Shown: positions 7,962-16,095 of the stretch, piece after piece
How the letters are laid out: each line of letters starts with the position of its first letter
Position numbering within the stretch: the stretch's first letter is position 1
Source: Pyxidicoccus trucidator
GTDB taxonomy: Bacteria; Myxococcota; Myxococcia; Myxococcales; Myxococcaceae
Direction: 5' to 3'
DNA length: 64,000 nucleotides
Assembly: GCF_010894435.1 (NCBI RefSeq)
Contig: NZ_JAAIXZ010000015.1
Span: 238,257-302,256, forward strand
Position numbers and translations under genes: made by a program
Notes under the pieces: model-generated
Told to the model about the DNA's origin: nothing
Database searches by the model: none
What the model saw: the letters and a program-made list of their open reading frames with translations, nothing else

Positions 7962-9437
7962 TCATTTTCCGGGAGCAGCGGATTTCGCGGGTGCTTCGAG
8001 GCTCGTGGGCTCGCGGGAGAGACGACGGCGGGCGGCCTGGGCGGCACTGGAGCCCGGGGCCTCTGTCAGGATCTGGTTGCAGGCGGCGACGCCCGCGGCC
8101 TGACGCCCCAGGAACAGCTCCGCGTCACACAGGCGGTTGAGAAGGCCCAGCCGCTCCGTGCCGGTGGCCCCGGCCGCCAGCGCCGAGCGCAGCAGGCCCG
8201 CCTCCATGGCGCGGTCCCCGTCGTCGAACGCTTCCCGGGCCCGGCGTGACAGCTCCGCCACGCTCGGACGCGGCTCCGCCGCGGCGACCTGGGGGCGAGA
8301 CGTCGGCGCCCTCGTCGGCGCGCTCACGGCCTCGCCCTTCTTCCGCTTCGCCGTCGAGAAGTCCTGCTCGGCGTTGGAGTCACTGCGCTCGGCCAACGCC
8401 TCCTGCACACTGGCCGCGCCACGGCCGGCGCTCGGAGCCGTGGGCATGGGGGCCGCCGCCACGACGGGCGCGGGAGGCGGCGGCGCGGCCGTGGCGGGCC
8501 CCGCCGCCGCATACCCGAGGGCCCCAGCCTGCGACTGCGCCGCGAGGGACTCGGGCTCGGCCTCCTCCGCCTGGGCGGGCTCGCCGTCGTCCGCGACGCC
8601 CCCGTAGGCCGGAGACGTTCCCCCCAGCCGCAGCGAGTCGCGCGGAGGCACCAGCTTCGGAGCCTGCGAGTCGGCCACGCGGCCTTCGGGCGCGGACAGG
8701 GCGTCTTCCTCGTCCAGGTCCTTCTGGAACAGGGCCATCTTCTTGCCAGGCGCCGGCTTCATCGTCGCCGCCTTGTCGCTCACACTGCGCGCGCGCTCCT
8801 TGCTGCTTCCGAAGTCACGCTTCGCCTTCGACTCATTCTCACGGACGAGGCGGGCGTCGAGTCCGCCCCCGCTGCCCTCCTTCTCCCAACCCTCGGCACG
8901 TCGCGGCGCCTCGTCCCCGGCGACCAGGGCCGAAGCGACCTCGGCGGGCGCCTCCTGCATCGGCGCGCCTTGAAGAGCGGGAGCGGGAGCCATGGGTCTC
9001 GGCTCCTGGCGCGCGGGAGCGGACTCCGCCTTCCGCGCCAGCTCCGGCTCCGCCGCGGCCATGCTCAGGTTGGGCCGCGTGAGGTCGGGGTTGCGCTGCT
9101 GGATGGCGAGGATGCCGAAGGTGCTCACCGAGGCCAGCCCCACCACCGGCAGCAGCCAGCGACGCCAGCGCGAGGGCCGGGGCGCGGGGCCGGCGGCGGC
9201 GCGACGCGCGGACTGCTGCGCGTAGGCCAGGAGCGACTCCAGGCCGGCGTCCGGCGCGGACTCCGAGGAGAGCTGGGACATGGTGGCGCGCACGCCGCGA
9301 ATGTCGTCCAGGGCCTGGGTGCAGCGGGCGCAGCCCTGCAGGTGCGCTTCCACTGCCCGGGCCTCGGGGACGGGCAGCTCGCCGTAGACGAAGTCGAGGA
9401 GTCTGTCCTCGTGCGCGTGGAGGTTCTGCGGATTCAT
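7962..9437 (-). CDS. Anti-sigma factor with zinc-finger domain and long periplasmic region
   Basis: 491 residues. The N-terminus holds a ZAS/zf-HC2 module with H32-x3-C36-x2-C39 (HLQGCARC), the zinc motif by which such proteins bind ECF sigma factors. One membrane helix lies at about residues 94-112. A very long Ala/Pro/Glu-rich low-complexity region follows (about 130-370). The last 100 residues are helical (SRRAREAFDDGDRAMEAG, then LLNRLCDAELFLGRQAAGV) and read like TPR-type repeats. The ATG overlaps the sigma-factor stop by four bases (ATGA), so the pair is co-translated. It is likely to hold the sigma factor at the inner membrane until an envelope signal releases it. The signal is unknown. 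Confidence 0.88.
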   Translation of the reverse strand: MNPQNLHAHEDRLLDFVYGELPVPEARAVEAHLQGCARCTQALDDIRGVRATMSQLSSESAPDAGLESLLAYAQQSARRAAAGPAPRPSRWRRWLLPVVGLASVSTFGILAIQQRNPDLTRPNLSMAAAEPELARKAESAPARQEPRPMAPAPALQGAPMQEAPAEVASALVAGDEAPRRAEGWEKEGSGGGLDARLVRENESKAKRDFGSSKERARSVSDKAATMKPAPGKKMALFQKDLDEEDALSAPEGRVADSQAPKLVPPRDSLRLGGTSPAYGGVADDGEPAQAEEAEPESLAAQSQAGALGYAAAGPATAAPPPPAPVVAAAPMPTAPSAGRGAASVQEALAERSDSNAEQDFSTAKRKKGEAVSAPTRAPTSRPQVAAAEPRPSVAELSRRAREAFDDGDRAMEAGLLRSALAAGATGTERLGLLNRLCDAELFLGRQAAGVAACNQILTEAPGSSAAQAARRRLSREPTSLEAPAKSAAPGK

Positions 9438-10066
9438 CCCGTCACCGTCCTTCCGTCCTCGGCGAGGTCGCCGTCCACGCCCATCTCCGCCAGGCGTCGG
9501 CGCAACCCGTCGAGCGCGTAGCGCATCCGGCTCTTCACGGTGTTCTCGGACACGCCCGTCACCTCGGCGATGTCCTTGAAGGGGATGCCGCTGTACTCAC
9601 GCAGGATGAACACTTCTCGCTGCTCCTCCGGGAGGGACGCCAGGGCCCGTTCCAGCATCGGCCGCAGACGTGCGTTGTAGGCCCCCCGCTCGGGGCTGGC
9701 TCCGGTGTCCGGCAGCCCCTCGCCCAGCGGACGTCCCTCGTCCCCGTCCACTCCCGCGGCGGGGGCTTCCAGGGACGACGCCTGGCGGTAGCTCTCTTTG
9801 CGCGCACTGTCCACGCAGAGGTTCCTCGCAATCGTGTAGAGCCAGGTCGTGAACTTCGCCTTGGGCGTGTACTCGCCGGCGCTCCGTACCACCTTCAGCC
9901 ACGTCTCCTGCAGCACGTCCTCCGCCCGTGCCCGCTGCCCGACGAATCGGAGGACGAAGTTGAACACCGGCGTCCGGTGCTTGCGCACCAACGCCTCGAA
10001 CGCGCGCGCGTCCCCCGCCTGGAAGGCGAGCATCAGCCGCTCGTCTGAGGTCTCCGGTCCCAACAC
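9434..10066 (-). CDS. ECF (extracytoplasmic function) RNA polymerase sigma factor
   Basis: 210 residues from the GTG at 10066, which follows an AGGAG by about eight bases; a TTG one codon later is also possible. Region 2 spans about residues 12-90: ALVRKHRTPVFNFVLRF, then RAEDVLQETWLKV for core and -10 recognition. Region 4 is at about 135-195, with LPEEQREVFILREYSGIPF followed by the helix-turn-helix DIAEVTGVSENTVKSRM. The two are joined by a linker rich in Gly, Asp and Pro. It is encoded directly before, and coupled to, a membrane zinc-finger anti-sigma factor. This is the standard arrangement for a self-regulated envelope-response pair. Region 3 is absent, as expected for ECF proteins. Confidence 0.93.
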   Translation of the reverse strand: MLGPETSDERLMLAFQAGDARAFEALVRKHRTPVFNFVLRFVGQRARAEDVLQETWLKVVRSAGEYTPKAKFTTWLYTIARNLCVDSARKESYRQASSLEAPAAGVDGDEGRPLGEGLPDTGASPERGAYNARLRPMLERALASLPEEQREVFILREYSGIPFKDIAEVTGVSENTVKSRMRYALDGLRRRLAEMGVDGDLAEDGRTVTG

Positions 10067-10147
10067 TCCCCCGTCTCTCCTGGAGCACCCGCTACCCCGA
10101 CCCCTCCTCAACCCGTGCCGTCATAACGGACGAGGGGCCAAGAGGGT

Positions 10148-10561
10148 CTATCCCGAGCGCGGTCTCCGGTAAGTGGCGAGAATGACAGGGACCGCCACGG
10201 CTGTCACCAGGGCGGCCTGGGCCAGCAGCACGTCCGGAAGGGGCCGCTGGACATGCACCTGGAGCGAGCGTCCGAGCGCCAGCCCCAGCAGCACCCCGGT
10301 GAGCGTACGCACCGCGTTGGAGCCGGCCGCCGGGCGGAAGCGCCCCACCGCCCAGTCCACCAGGGCGGGCAGCGTGAGGCCCAGCACCACCGGCACGTCC
10401 CAACGCCACTCGCGCGGCGCACGCAGAATGAAGAGGCCCACCAGCGTGGCGAGCATCACCGGGTACGTGCCCAGGCAGCGCGCGCACACGCGCACTCCGC
10501 CCAGCACGTAGGTGCGGTTGTACTCATCCGGGTGGTGGTGGCTGAGCCAGAACACCGGCAT
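10148..10561 (-). CDS. DUF2085-type membrane protein
   Basis: 137 residues from the ATG at 10561. The N-terminus carries HHHPDEYNRTYVLGGVRVCARCLGTYP (written in parts: HHHP, then VCARCLG), the conserved Cys/His start of DUF2085 proteins. Four hydrophobic segments follow. The start overlaps the C-terminus of the upstream ABC ATPase gene by 38 bases; a GGAGG lies only two bases before the ATG, so the true start is uncertain. Longer readings overlap the upstream gene even more. The function of this family is unknown; the CxxC suggests metal or heme-like binding, but that is speculative. Confidence 0.72.
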   Translation of the reverse strand: MPVFWLSHHHPDEYNRTYVLGGVRVCARCLGTYPVMLATLVGLFILRAPREWRWDVPVVLGLTLPALVDWAVGRFRPAAGSNAVRTLTGVLLGLALGRSLQVHVQRPLPDVLLAQAALVTAVAVPVILATYRRPRSG

Positions 10562-11576
10562 CACCTCCGGAGGTGGGGGCGGAGCTGACTTCCCGCGCGT
10601 CTCCTTCCACGAGAAAACAAGCGGCCGTGTGCCCATCCCCGAGCGGGTACAGCGGCGGGGACTCGCGCCGGCAGCGCTCCATGGCGTGGGGGCAGCGCGG
10701 GTGGAAGGCGCACCCGGACGGCGGGTTGAGCGGCGACGGCGGCTCGCCCGGCACCAGCAGGCGGGTGCGCGCGCGGCCCGGGTCCGGCACCGGCACGGCG
10801 GACAGCAGCGCCTGCGTGTACGGGTGGCGCGGTCGGCGGTACAGCTCCGCGGCGGGCGCCAGTTCGACGATGCGGCCCAGGTACATGACGGCCACCCGGG
10901 TGGAGACGTACTCGACGATTTTCAGGTCGTGCGCGATGAAGACGTAGGTGAGGCCGCGCTCGCGCTGCAGGTCCACCAGCAGATTGACGATCTGCGCCTG
11001 GATGGACACGTCCAGCGCGCTGATGGGCTCGTCCGCCACCACCAGGTCCGGGCGCAATGCGATGGCGCGTGCAATGCCGATGCGCTGGCGCTGCCCGCCG
11101 GAGAACTCGTGGGGGTAGCGCTCCAGCGCCTCGCGCGGCAGGCCCATGGCGTCCACCAGGGCGGCCACCTCGCGCTCCCGCTCGCCGCGCTCGCGCGCGA
11201 GGCCGTGGATGGTGAAGGGCTCGCCCAGAATCTCCCGCACCGTCATCCTCGGGTTGAGCGAGGCATACGGGTCCTGGAAGACGAGCTGCATGCGCCGGCG
11301 CAGCGGGCGCAGCCTCCGCTGGGACTGGCCCGTCAGCTCCTGTCCGTCGAAGCGGATGGAGCCGGCGGTGGGCTCCACCAGCCGCAGCAGCGCGCGCCCG
11401 AGGGTGCTCTTGCCGCAGCCGCTCTCCCCCACCAGCCCGAGCGTCTCCCCGCGCACCACGTCGAAGCCCACGCCGTCCACGGCCTTCACCGCGCCGCGCA
11501 CCCGGCCCAGCAGCCCGCCGCGCACGGGGAAGTGCACCTTCAAGTCCTTCACCTGGAGCAGCGGCCCGGAGCTCAT
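10524..11576 (-). CDS. oppF: Oligopeptide/dipeptide-type ABC transporter ATP-binding protein (OppF/DppF-like)
   Basis: 350 residues. The Walker A motif GESGCGKS is near residue 50, the ABC signature FSGGQRQRIGIARA near 155 and Walker B LVVADEPISALDV just after it. An oligopeptide-type C-terminal extension follows, with four Cys (GCAFHPRCPHAMERC, then AACF). Cys sets like this are known to hold an Fe-S cluster in some Opp/Nik ATPases. It is coupled to the preceding ATPase by an ATGA overlap, so the two should form a heterodimer energising a peptide importer. No permease or solute-binding protein gene is nearby. The product could also serve another substrate, such as nickel. Confidence 0.88.
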   Translation of the reverse strand: MSSGPLLQVKDLKVHFPVRGGLLGRVRGAVKAVDGVGFDVVRGETLGLVGESGCGKSTLGRALLRLVEPTAGSIRFDGQELTGQSQRRLRPLRRRMQLVFQDPYASLNPRMTVREILGEPFTIHGLARERGEREREVAALVDAMGLPREALERYPHEFSGGQRQRIGIARAIALRPDLVVADEPISALDVSIQAQIVNLLVDLQRERGLTYVFIAHDLKIVEYVSTRVAVMYLGRIVELAPAAELYRRPRHPYTQALLSAVPVPDPGRARTRLLVPGEPPSPLNPPSGCAFHPRCPHAMERCRRESPPLYPLGDGHTAACFLVEGDAREVSSAPTSGGDAGVLAQPPPPG

Positions 11577-12601
11577 GGCGCGGGCACCGGGTTGTGGCAG
11601 GCGGCGAGCTGCCCGTCCCGCTTCGGCTCCAGCGGCGGCACCACGCGCGCGCACACCTCCAGCGCGCGCTCGCACCTGTCGCGGAAGGCGCAGCCCGAGG
11701 GCAGCCTGCCCAGCGAGGGCACCATGCCGGGAATGGCCTGGAGCCGCCTGCGGCCCCCTGCCCCGCCCGCGTCCGTCGCCACCTGCAGGGACGGAATCGA
11801 GCGCAGCAGGCCCGCGGTGTACGGGTGCGCCGGCCGGGCGAACAGCTCGCGCACCGGGGCGCGCTCCACCACGCGGCCCGCGTACATGACGACCACGGTG
11901 TCGCAGCTCTCCGCCACCACGCCCAGATCGTGCGTAATCAGCATCACCGCCATGCCGCGCTCGGCCTGGAGCCGCTTGAGCAGGTCCAGAATCTGGGCCT
12001 GGATGGTGACATCCAGCGCGGTGGTGGGCTCGTCGGCGATGAGCAGCGCCGGGTCGCACGCCAGCGCCATGGCCAGCATCACCCGCTGCCGCATGCCGCC
12101 GGAGAGCTGGTGCGGATACGCGTCCACGCGCTCGCCCGGGGCGGGGATGCCCACCTGCCGCAGCATCTCCACCGCCCGCTCACGAGCCTGCGCCCGCGAG
12201 GCGCCCAGGTGCAGCCGCACACCCTCGGCAATCTGCTCCCCCACCGTGAAGACGGGGTTGAGCGACGTCATCGGCTCCTGGAAGACCATGGCCGCGTGAC
12301 GGCCGCGCACGCGGCGCAGCTCCGCCTCCGGCAGCTTGAGCAAGTCACGTCCCTGGAAGCGGACCTCGCCGCCCACCACGCGCACGGGCGGCTGGGGGGC
12401 CAGCCCCAGGATGGACAGGGCGGTGAGGCTCTTGCCACAGCCGCTCTCCCCCACCACGCCCAGCGTGCCGCCCGGGGGCACGGCGAAGGACACCCCGTCC
12501 ACCGCGCGCGCCGGGCCTGCCTCCAGCGACAGCTCGACGGTGAGCCCGCGGATGTCCAGCAGGGGCTCCCCGGCGGAGGGACGCTGAGCGGCGACTGTCA
12601 C
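11573..12601 (-). CDS. oppD: Oligopeptide/dipeptide-type ABC transporter ATP-binding protein (OppD/DppD-like)
   Basis: 342 residues, GTG start. Walker A GESGCGKS, signature LSGGMRQRVMLAMAL, Walker B LLIADEPTTALDVT and the switch His (LLITHDLGVV) are all intact. The C-terminal oligopeptide extension has the same Cys arrangement as OppF (GCAFRDRCERALEVC, then AACH). Its GTG overlaps the TGA of the upstream MshEN-domain gene by four bases, so it is translationally linked to it. That is unusual for a transporter ATPase and suggests co-expression with a protein that may sense cyclic di-GMP. The partner permeases must be encoded elsewhere. Confidence 0.88.
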   Translation of the reverse strand: MTVAAQRPSAGEPLLDIRGLTVELSLEAGPARAVDGVSFAVPPGGTLGVVGESGCGKSLTALSILGLAPQPPVRVVGGEVRFQGRDLLKLPEAELRRVRGRHAAMVFQEPMTSLNPVFTVGEQIAEGVRLHLGASRAQARERAVEMLRQVGIPAPGERVDAYPHQLSGGMRQRVMLAMALACDPALLIADEPTTALDVTIQAQILDLLKRLQAERGMAVMLITHDLGVVAESCDTVVVMYAGRVVERAPVRELFARPAHPYTAGLLRSIPSLQVATDAGGAGGRRRLQAIPGMVPSLGRLPSGCAFRDRCERALEVCARVVPPLEPKRDGQLAACHNPVPAP

Positions 12602-13623
12602 TTCCGCGCCAGCTCGTCCAGGAACTCCCCTTCCTGGATGAGGCCCTTGCGGATGAGCAGGCGGATGAGGCTCGCCACCATGCGGGCGGGCTTCACCTTC
12701 TCCGTGTCCAGCATGGCCTCCTCGCCCCGGGAGATGCGCTCGAGGTCGTCGAGGACGGCCAGGTCCTCGTCGGAGAACTGAGGCGTGGGCGTGAGCGGCA
12801 CGGAGGGACGGGCACCCTGCGCCGCGCCGCCGAACAGCACCACCGGCACGCGCGGCTTGCCCCCGGCCCCGTCCGCGTCGGGAGGAGGAGGCGGCGGCCG
12901 TGACGGTGGCGTGGCCTCCATGCCCAGCAGGTCATCCAGCACGTCCACGCCCGGCGCGGGCGGCGGGGACTCCATGGGCGGAGGCGGCGGAGACGCCGAG
13001 CCCCGGAGCGTGGGACGCGCGGGCGCGGCCGGAGCGGCGGCCACGGGCCTGGGCGCGGGCTTCGCGGCGGGCGGAGGCGGCGGCTTGGGGGGCTCGGGGA
13101 AGTCCCACTCCAGGGACTGGCCCGCACCCACCGGCGGAGGCGGAGGGCCCTCCTCGTCCAGCGGCTCGGCCTCCACGATGTCCAGCGGCTCGCCCCGGGC
13201 ACGCGCCAGGGCGGTGTCCAGGTCATCCGAGGCGACGACGAAGACGCGCACCTGCTTGCGCAGCTGGAAGCGCAGCTCGTCCACCAGCGTCAAATCCCCC
13301 GGGTCCTCCACGGCGATGTGGATGCGCTCGCTGCGCCCCTCCACCTCCACCCGGAAGGGCATGACCCGGTGCTCGGTCTGGAAGTCCACGGACACCAGCG
13401 CGGTGACGGCCGGGGGGATGTCCTCCGGCAACTCCACGAAGGGCAGGCCGTGCTGGGCGGACAGGGCGCGGGCGATGTCCGGGGGCGTGCACAGCCCCTG
13501 GGACAGCAGCACCTCGCCCAGCCGCTGGGCACCGGGAGCGCCACGGCGCCCGAGCGCTGCCCGCACCTGCTCCTCCGTCACCACTCCCGCCTCGATGAGC
13601 AGCTCGCCAATCTTCTTGCGCAT
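12598..13623 (-). CDS. Stand-alone MshEN/GspE N-terminal domain protein with proline-rich linker
   Basis: 341 residues from the ATG at 13623. The N-terminus has two copies of the MshEN motif: KIGELLIEAGVVTEEQVRAAL (residues 4-24, read in two parts) and RLGEVLLSQGLCTPPDIARAL from residue 34. They are followed by the GspE-N fold (QHGLPFVEL, then TEHRVMPFRV). Known MshEN domains of this type bind cyclic di-GMP or contact pilus ATPases. No ATPase domain follows. Instead there is a long Pro/Ala-rich linker (about 165-265) and a helical C-terminus with RMVASLIRLLIRKGLIQEG. That C-terminus resembles the one of the next gene upstream. It could be a cyclic di-GMP effector. Confidence 0.8.
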   Translation of the reverse strand: MRKKIGELLIEAGVVTEEQVRAALGRRGAPGAQRLGEVLLSQGLCTPPDIARALSAQHGLPFVELPEDIPPAVTALVSVDFQTEHRVMPFRVEVEGRSERIHIAVEDPGDLTLVDELRFQLRKQVRVFVVASDDLDTALARARGEPLDIVEAEPLDEEGPPPPPVGAGQSLEWDFPEPPKPPPPPAAKPAPRPVAAAPAAPARPTLRGSASPPPPPMESPPPAPGVDVLDDLLGMEATPPSRPPPPPPDADGAGGKPRVPVVLFGGAAQGARPSVPLTPTPQFSDEDLAVLDDLERISRGEEAMLDTEKVKPARMVASLIRLLIRKGLIQEGEFLDELARK

Positions 13624-13631
13624 GGGTCGGG

Positions 13632-14396
13632 CTACCGCTTGACCTTGGCGAGGTACTCCTCGCGGGAGAACACGCCCTTCTCGATGAGCAGCTCCACCAT
13701 CGCCTTGAGGGCGGCGACCTCCTTGCGCTGCACGTCCTCCACGCTGCGCAGCAGCTCCGCGGGACTGCCGGTGGCGGCGGGGCGCGCGGCCTCCGGAGGC
13801 GGCGTGGGCGGGCGGGCGACGGGCGGAGGCGTGGGCCGGGACGCGGGGGCGGCGGCCACGGCGGCGGCGGCCGGGTCCAGGTCCTTCAGGTTCTTCACCA
13901 CCGTGCGGCCCTGGGCGTCCACCACCTTGAAGTTGGTGTCCGCGTCCTCCAGCTCCGCGTTCTCCTCGTAGATGCGCGAGAAGGCACGGGCAATGGAGCT
14001 GCGGCCCGCCACGTTGGGGACGATGCGGCACTTGGTGACGGCGCGCAGCTCGTCCAGCATCCGCACGTTGAGCGGATCGGACATCGCCACCACCAGCGTC
14101 TTGCCGTCGTCGCGAAGCTGCAGCGGCAGCACGGAGAAGTCCCGCGCCATCTGCGAGGAGATCTTCGCCTTCACGTGCGGCGGCACCATCTGCACCGCGT
14201 CCAGGTTCACCGCCGGCATGCCGAGCTGCTTGGACAACGCGCGTACCAGGATGTCCTCGGAGACGAGGCTCATCCTGACCAGGATTTCGCCCAGCTTTCC
14301 GCCCCACTTCGCCTGTTCGGCGAGCGCGGCCTTGAGCTGGCTCTCCTGCAGCACGTTTGCCTTGATCAGCAGTTCTCCGAGCTTGATCTGTGCCAT
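13632..14396 (-). CDS. Stand-alone MshEN/GspE N-terminal domain protein
   Basis: 254 residues. Residues 5-60 carry two MshEN-like 24-residue motifs (KLGELLIKANVLQESQLKAA and KLGEILVRMSLVSEDILVRA), then the GspE-N domain with NLDAVQMVPPHVKAKISSQM. The segment LQLRDDGKTLVVAMSDPLNV is typical of the domain that precedes the ATPase core in PilB/GspE. The ATPase itself is missing. After a Pro/Ala linker the C-terminus reads KAMVELLIEKGVFSREEYLA, matching the end of the neighbouring paralogue. It starts 61 bases after the LolB-like lipoprotein gene and ends eight bases before its paralogue. The likely role is a ligand-binding or scaffold partner of a pilus or transport machine (inference). Confidence 0.82.
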   Translation of the reverse strand: MAQIKLGELLIKANVLQESQLKAALAEQAKWGGKLGEILVRMSLVSEDILVRALSKQLGMPAVNLDAVQMVPPHVKAKISSQMARDFSVLPLQLRDDGKTLVVAMSDPLNVRMLDELRAVTKCRIVPNVAGRSSIARAFSRIYEENAELEDADTNFKVVDAQGRTVVKNLKDLDPAAAAVAAAPASRPTPPPVARPPTPPPEAARPAATGSPAELLRSVEDVQRKEVAALKAMVELLIEKGVFSREEYLAKVKR

Positions 14397-14457
14397 GTCG
14401 TGGGGGGCACTCTAGATCGACTCGGCGGGCAGCGCCCCTTCTTCCGCGCCTGCCCGG

Positions 14458-15306
14458 TCAGGAACCCGGCACGGCGGGCCCGGGGGAGGCGGGGGGCCCC
14501 GAGGGCACGGAGGACCCGGCCGGCAGCTCCCGGCCCCGCTCGTCCACCTCCACCACCTTGGCCCCCTCGGGAGGGAGCAGCTCGTAGAGCGTGAGGTCCG
14601 GCCGGCCGTTGAGGGTGATCTGCTGGTAGCTCAGCTGGAGCCGCGTGTCGGCCTGCGCGGCCACCAGCTCCACCTTCCCGGGGAAGATGAGGGTGCCCTT
14701 CTCCAGGAAGTCGTCGAAGGCCAGGTCGTACCCGGGGACGCCCCGCACCTGGCTCTTCACCACGCGCAGGTACTTCGTGTGCACCTGGAGCACCTGGGTG
14801 GCCTGCCCCTGGTGGAGTGTCAGCACGTAGAAGCCTTTCTTACGGTCCAGCTCCAGCTCCATCCGCTCCGGGGGGATGAGCGGCACCTGGCCGAGCATGA
14901 TGGCCACCAGTTCCTGGCTCGGCAGCACCACCGGGAGGAAGCGCGACACGTTCTCCGGGCTGGCCGGCCCTTGATAGAAAGTGTTCGTTTCCGTCTGGTA
15001 CAGCCCGAAGCCCTGCCCATCCGACACCAGGGAGGCGAGCGGCCGGTTGAAGAAGTCGAACGTCTCCAGGTGCAGCATGGCCGGCCGGGTGACGGAAACG
15101 AACATGCTGAGGGTGCCGCTGCCCTGTGGGGACTCGACGCGCAGCTTGGAGTCGCCCTCCAGTTGCACGATGTTGTCCTGGTTCTCCTTGACGCGTTGGT
15201 AGACGACATTCGCGTCGGTGAGCTCGCCCTCGGGCCCGAACTCGATTCGCTTGGGGCATGCGGAACTGAGGACTGCCAGGAAGATTGCGGCGGCTGCGCG
15301 GTTCAT
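14458..15306 (-). CDS. LolB/DUF4292-like outer-membrane lipoprotein
   Basis: 282 residues. The signal peptide ends in the lipobox SSAC (Cys 17). The body reads as a beta-rich half-barrel: DNIVQLEGDSKLRVESPQGS, then MFVSVTRPAMLHLETFDFF and LASLVSDGQGFGLYQTETN. This arrangement resembles LolB/DUF4292-type lipid-binding lipoproteins (a weak, pattern-level match). The C-terminal 25 residues are Pro/Ser-rich (SVPSGPPASPGPAVPGS). It heads the minus-strand operon towards the MshEN genes and is divergent from the ExbB gene with only 43 bases between starts. Confidence 0.78.
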   Translation of the reverse strand: MNRAAAAIFLAVLSSACPKRIEFGPEGELTDANVVYQRVKENQDNIVQLEGDSKLRVESPQGSGTLSMFVSVTRPAMLHLETFDFFNRPLASLVSDGQGFGLYQTETNTFYQGPASPENVSRFLPVVLPSQELVAIMLGQVPLIPPERMELELDRKKGFYVLTLHQGQATQVLQVHTKYLRVVKSQVRGVPGYDLAFDDFLEKGTLIFPGKVELVAAQADTRLQLSYQQITLNGRPDLTLYELLPPEGAKVVEVDERGRELPAGSSVPSGPPASPGPAVPGS

Positions 15307-15349
15307 ATCTCCTAGTCTGGGCCATGCCGCCCTGCCTGGTCACCCACCA
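15307..15349. promoter_or_regulatory. Short divergent promoter region between lipoprotein and ExbB genes
   Basis: The 43 bases between two divergent start codons must carry, or overlap, promoters for both directions, so parts may lie inside the coding sequence. No clear -35/-10 pair stands out. Confidence 0.35.
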
Positions 15350-16078
15350 ATGAGCCTGAACGACATCCTCCATTACCTTCGGCTGGGCGGCGTCACCCTC
15401 GCCCTGCTGCTGCTGGCCTCCGTCGTCGCGCTGATTGTCGCCGTCGAGCGGCTCATCGCGCTGTGGGGGGTGAGCGAGCGCTCCCGCCTCCTGGGCGAGA
15501 CGGTCAACAAGCACCTGCTGCGCGGGGACGTGGCCGCGGCCCGCACCGCCGCCGAGCGCTCGGACTCGGTGGCCGCCGACATCTTCCTCGCCGGCTTCGA
15601 CCGGCTGGAGCGCGCCCGCACCACCGGAGGCGCGGGCGTGGAGGCCGCCGTGGAGCGCGAGCGCGCCCAGGTGGGCCTGAAGCTGCGCCGCAACCTGTGG
15701 GTGCTGGCCACCATCGGCTCGATTACCCCCTTCGTGGGCCTGTTCGGCACCGTGGCGGGCATCATGCGCTCCTTCAAGGACCTGGGCCTGGACGTGGAGG
15801 CCGGCGGCACCGGCGGCAGCGCGGCGGTGATGACGGGCATCTCCGAGGCGCTCGTCGCCACCGCGGTGGGCATCCTCGTCGCGGTGCAGGCCATGGTCTT
15901 CTACAACTACTTCCAGGCCCGCCTGTCGCGAGTGCTGGTGGAGCTGCGCCTGCTGGGCGACGAGTTCGTGGAGCTGCTCAAGGAGCGCGCCTCGGGCGCC
16001 CCCCTGCCCCCGGAGCCCGCCCCCACCCGCGAGTCCCCGCCGCCCGCGGTGACGCACCCCGACCCGAAGCTCGCGTAG
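15350..16078 (+). CDS. exbB: MotA/TolQ/ExbB proton channel protein
   Basis: 242 residues from the ATG at 15350. Three membrane helices lie at about residues 14-34, 116-138 and 168-188, with a cytoplasmic domain between the first and second, the ExbB/TolQ topology. The second helix has GSITPFVGLFGTVAGIM, the family hallmark. The third has SEALVATAVGILVAV with the conserved Thr/Ala pattern. The C-terminus is Pro-rich. With ExbD 17 bases downstream it forms an inner-membrane channel that uses the proton gradient to energise outer-membrane events (TonB- or Tol-type). No tonB, tolA or pal gene is beside it, so Exb and Tol readings cannot be separated. Confidence 0.9.
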   Translation: MSLNDILHYLRLGGVTLALLLLASVVALIVAVERLIALWGVSERSRLLGETVNKHLLRGDVAAARTAAERSDSVAADIFLAGFDRLERARTTGGAGVEAAVERERAQVGLKLRRNLWVLATIGSITPFVGLFGTVAGIMRSFKDLGLDVEAGGTGGSAAVMTGISEALVATAVGILVAVQAMVFYNYFQARLSRVLVELRLLGDEFVELLKERASGAPLPPEPAPTRESPPPAVTHPDPKLA

Positions 16079-16095
16079 GCCCGAGGACACGCACC

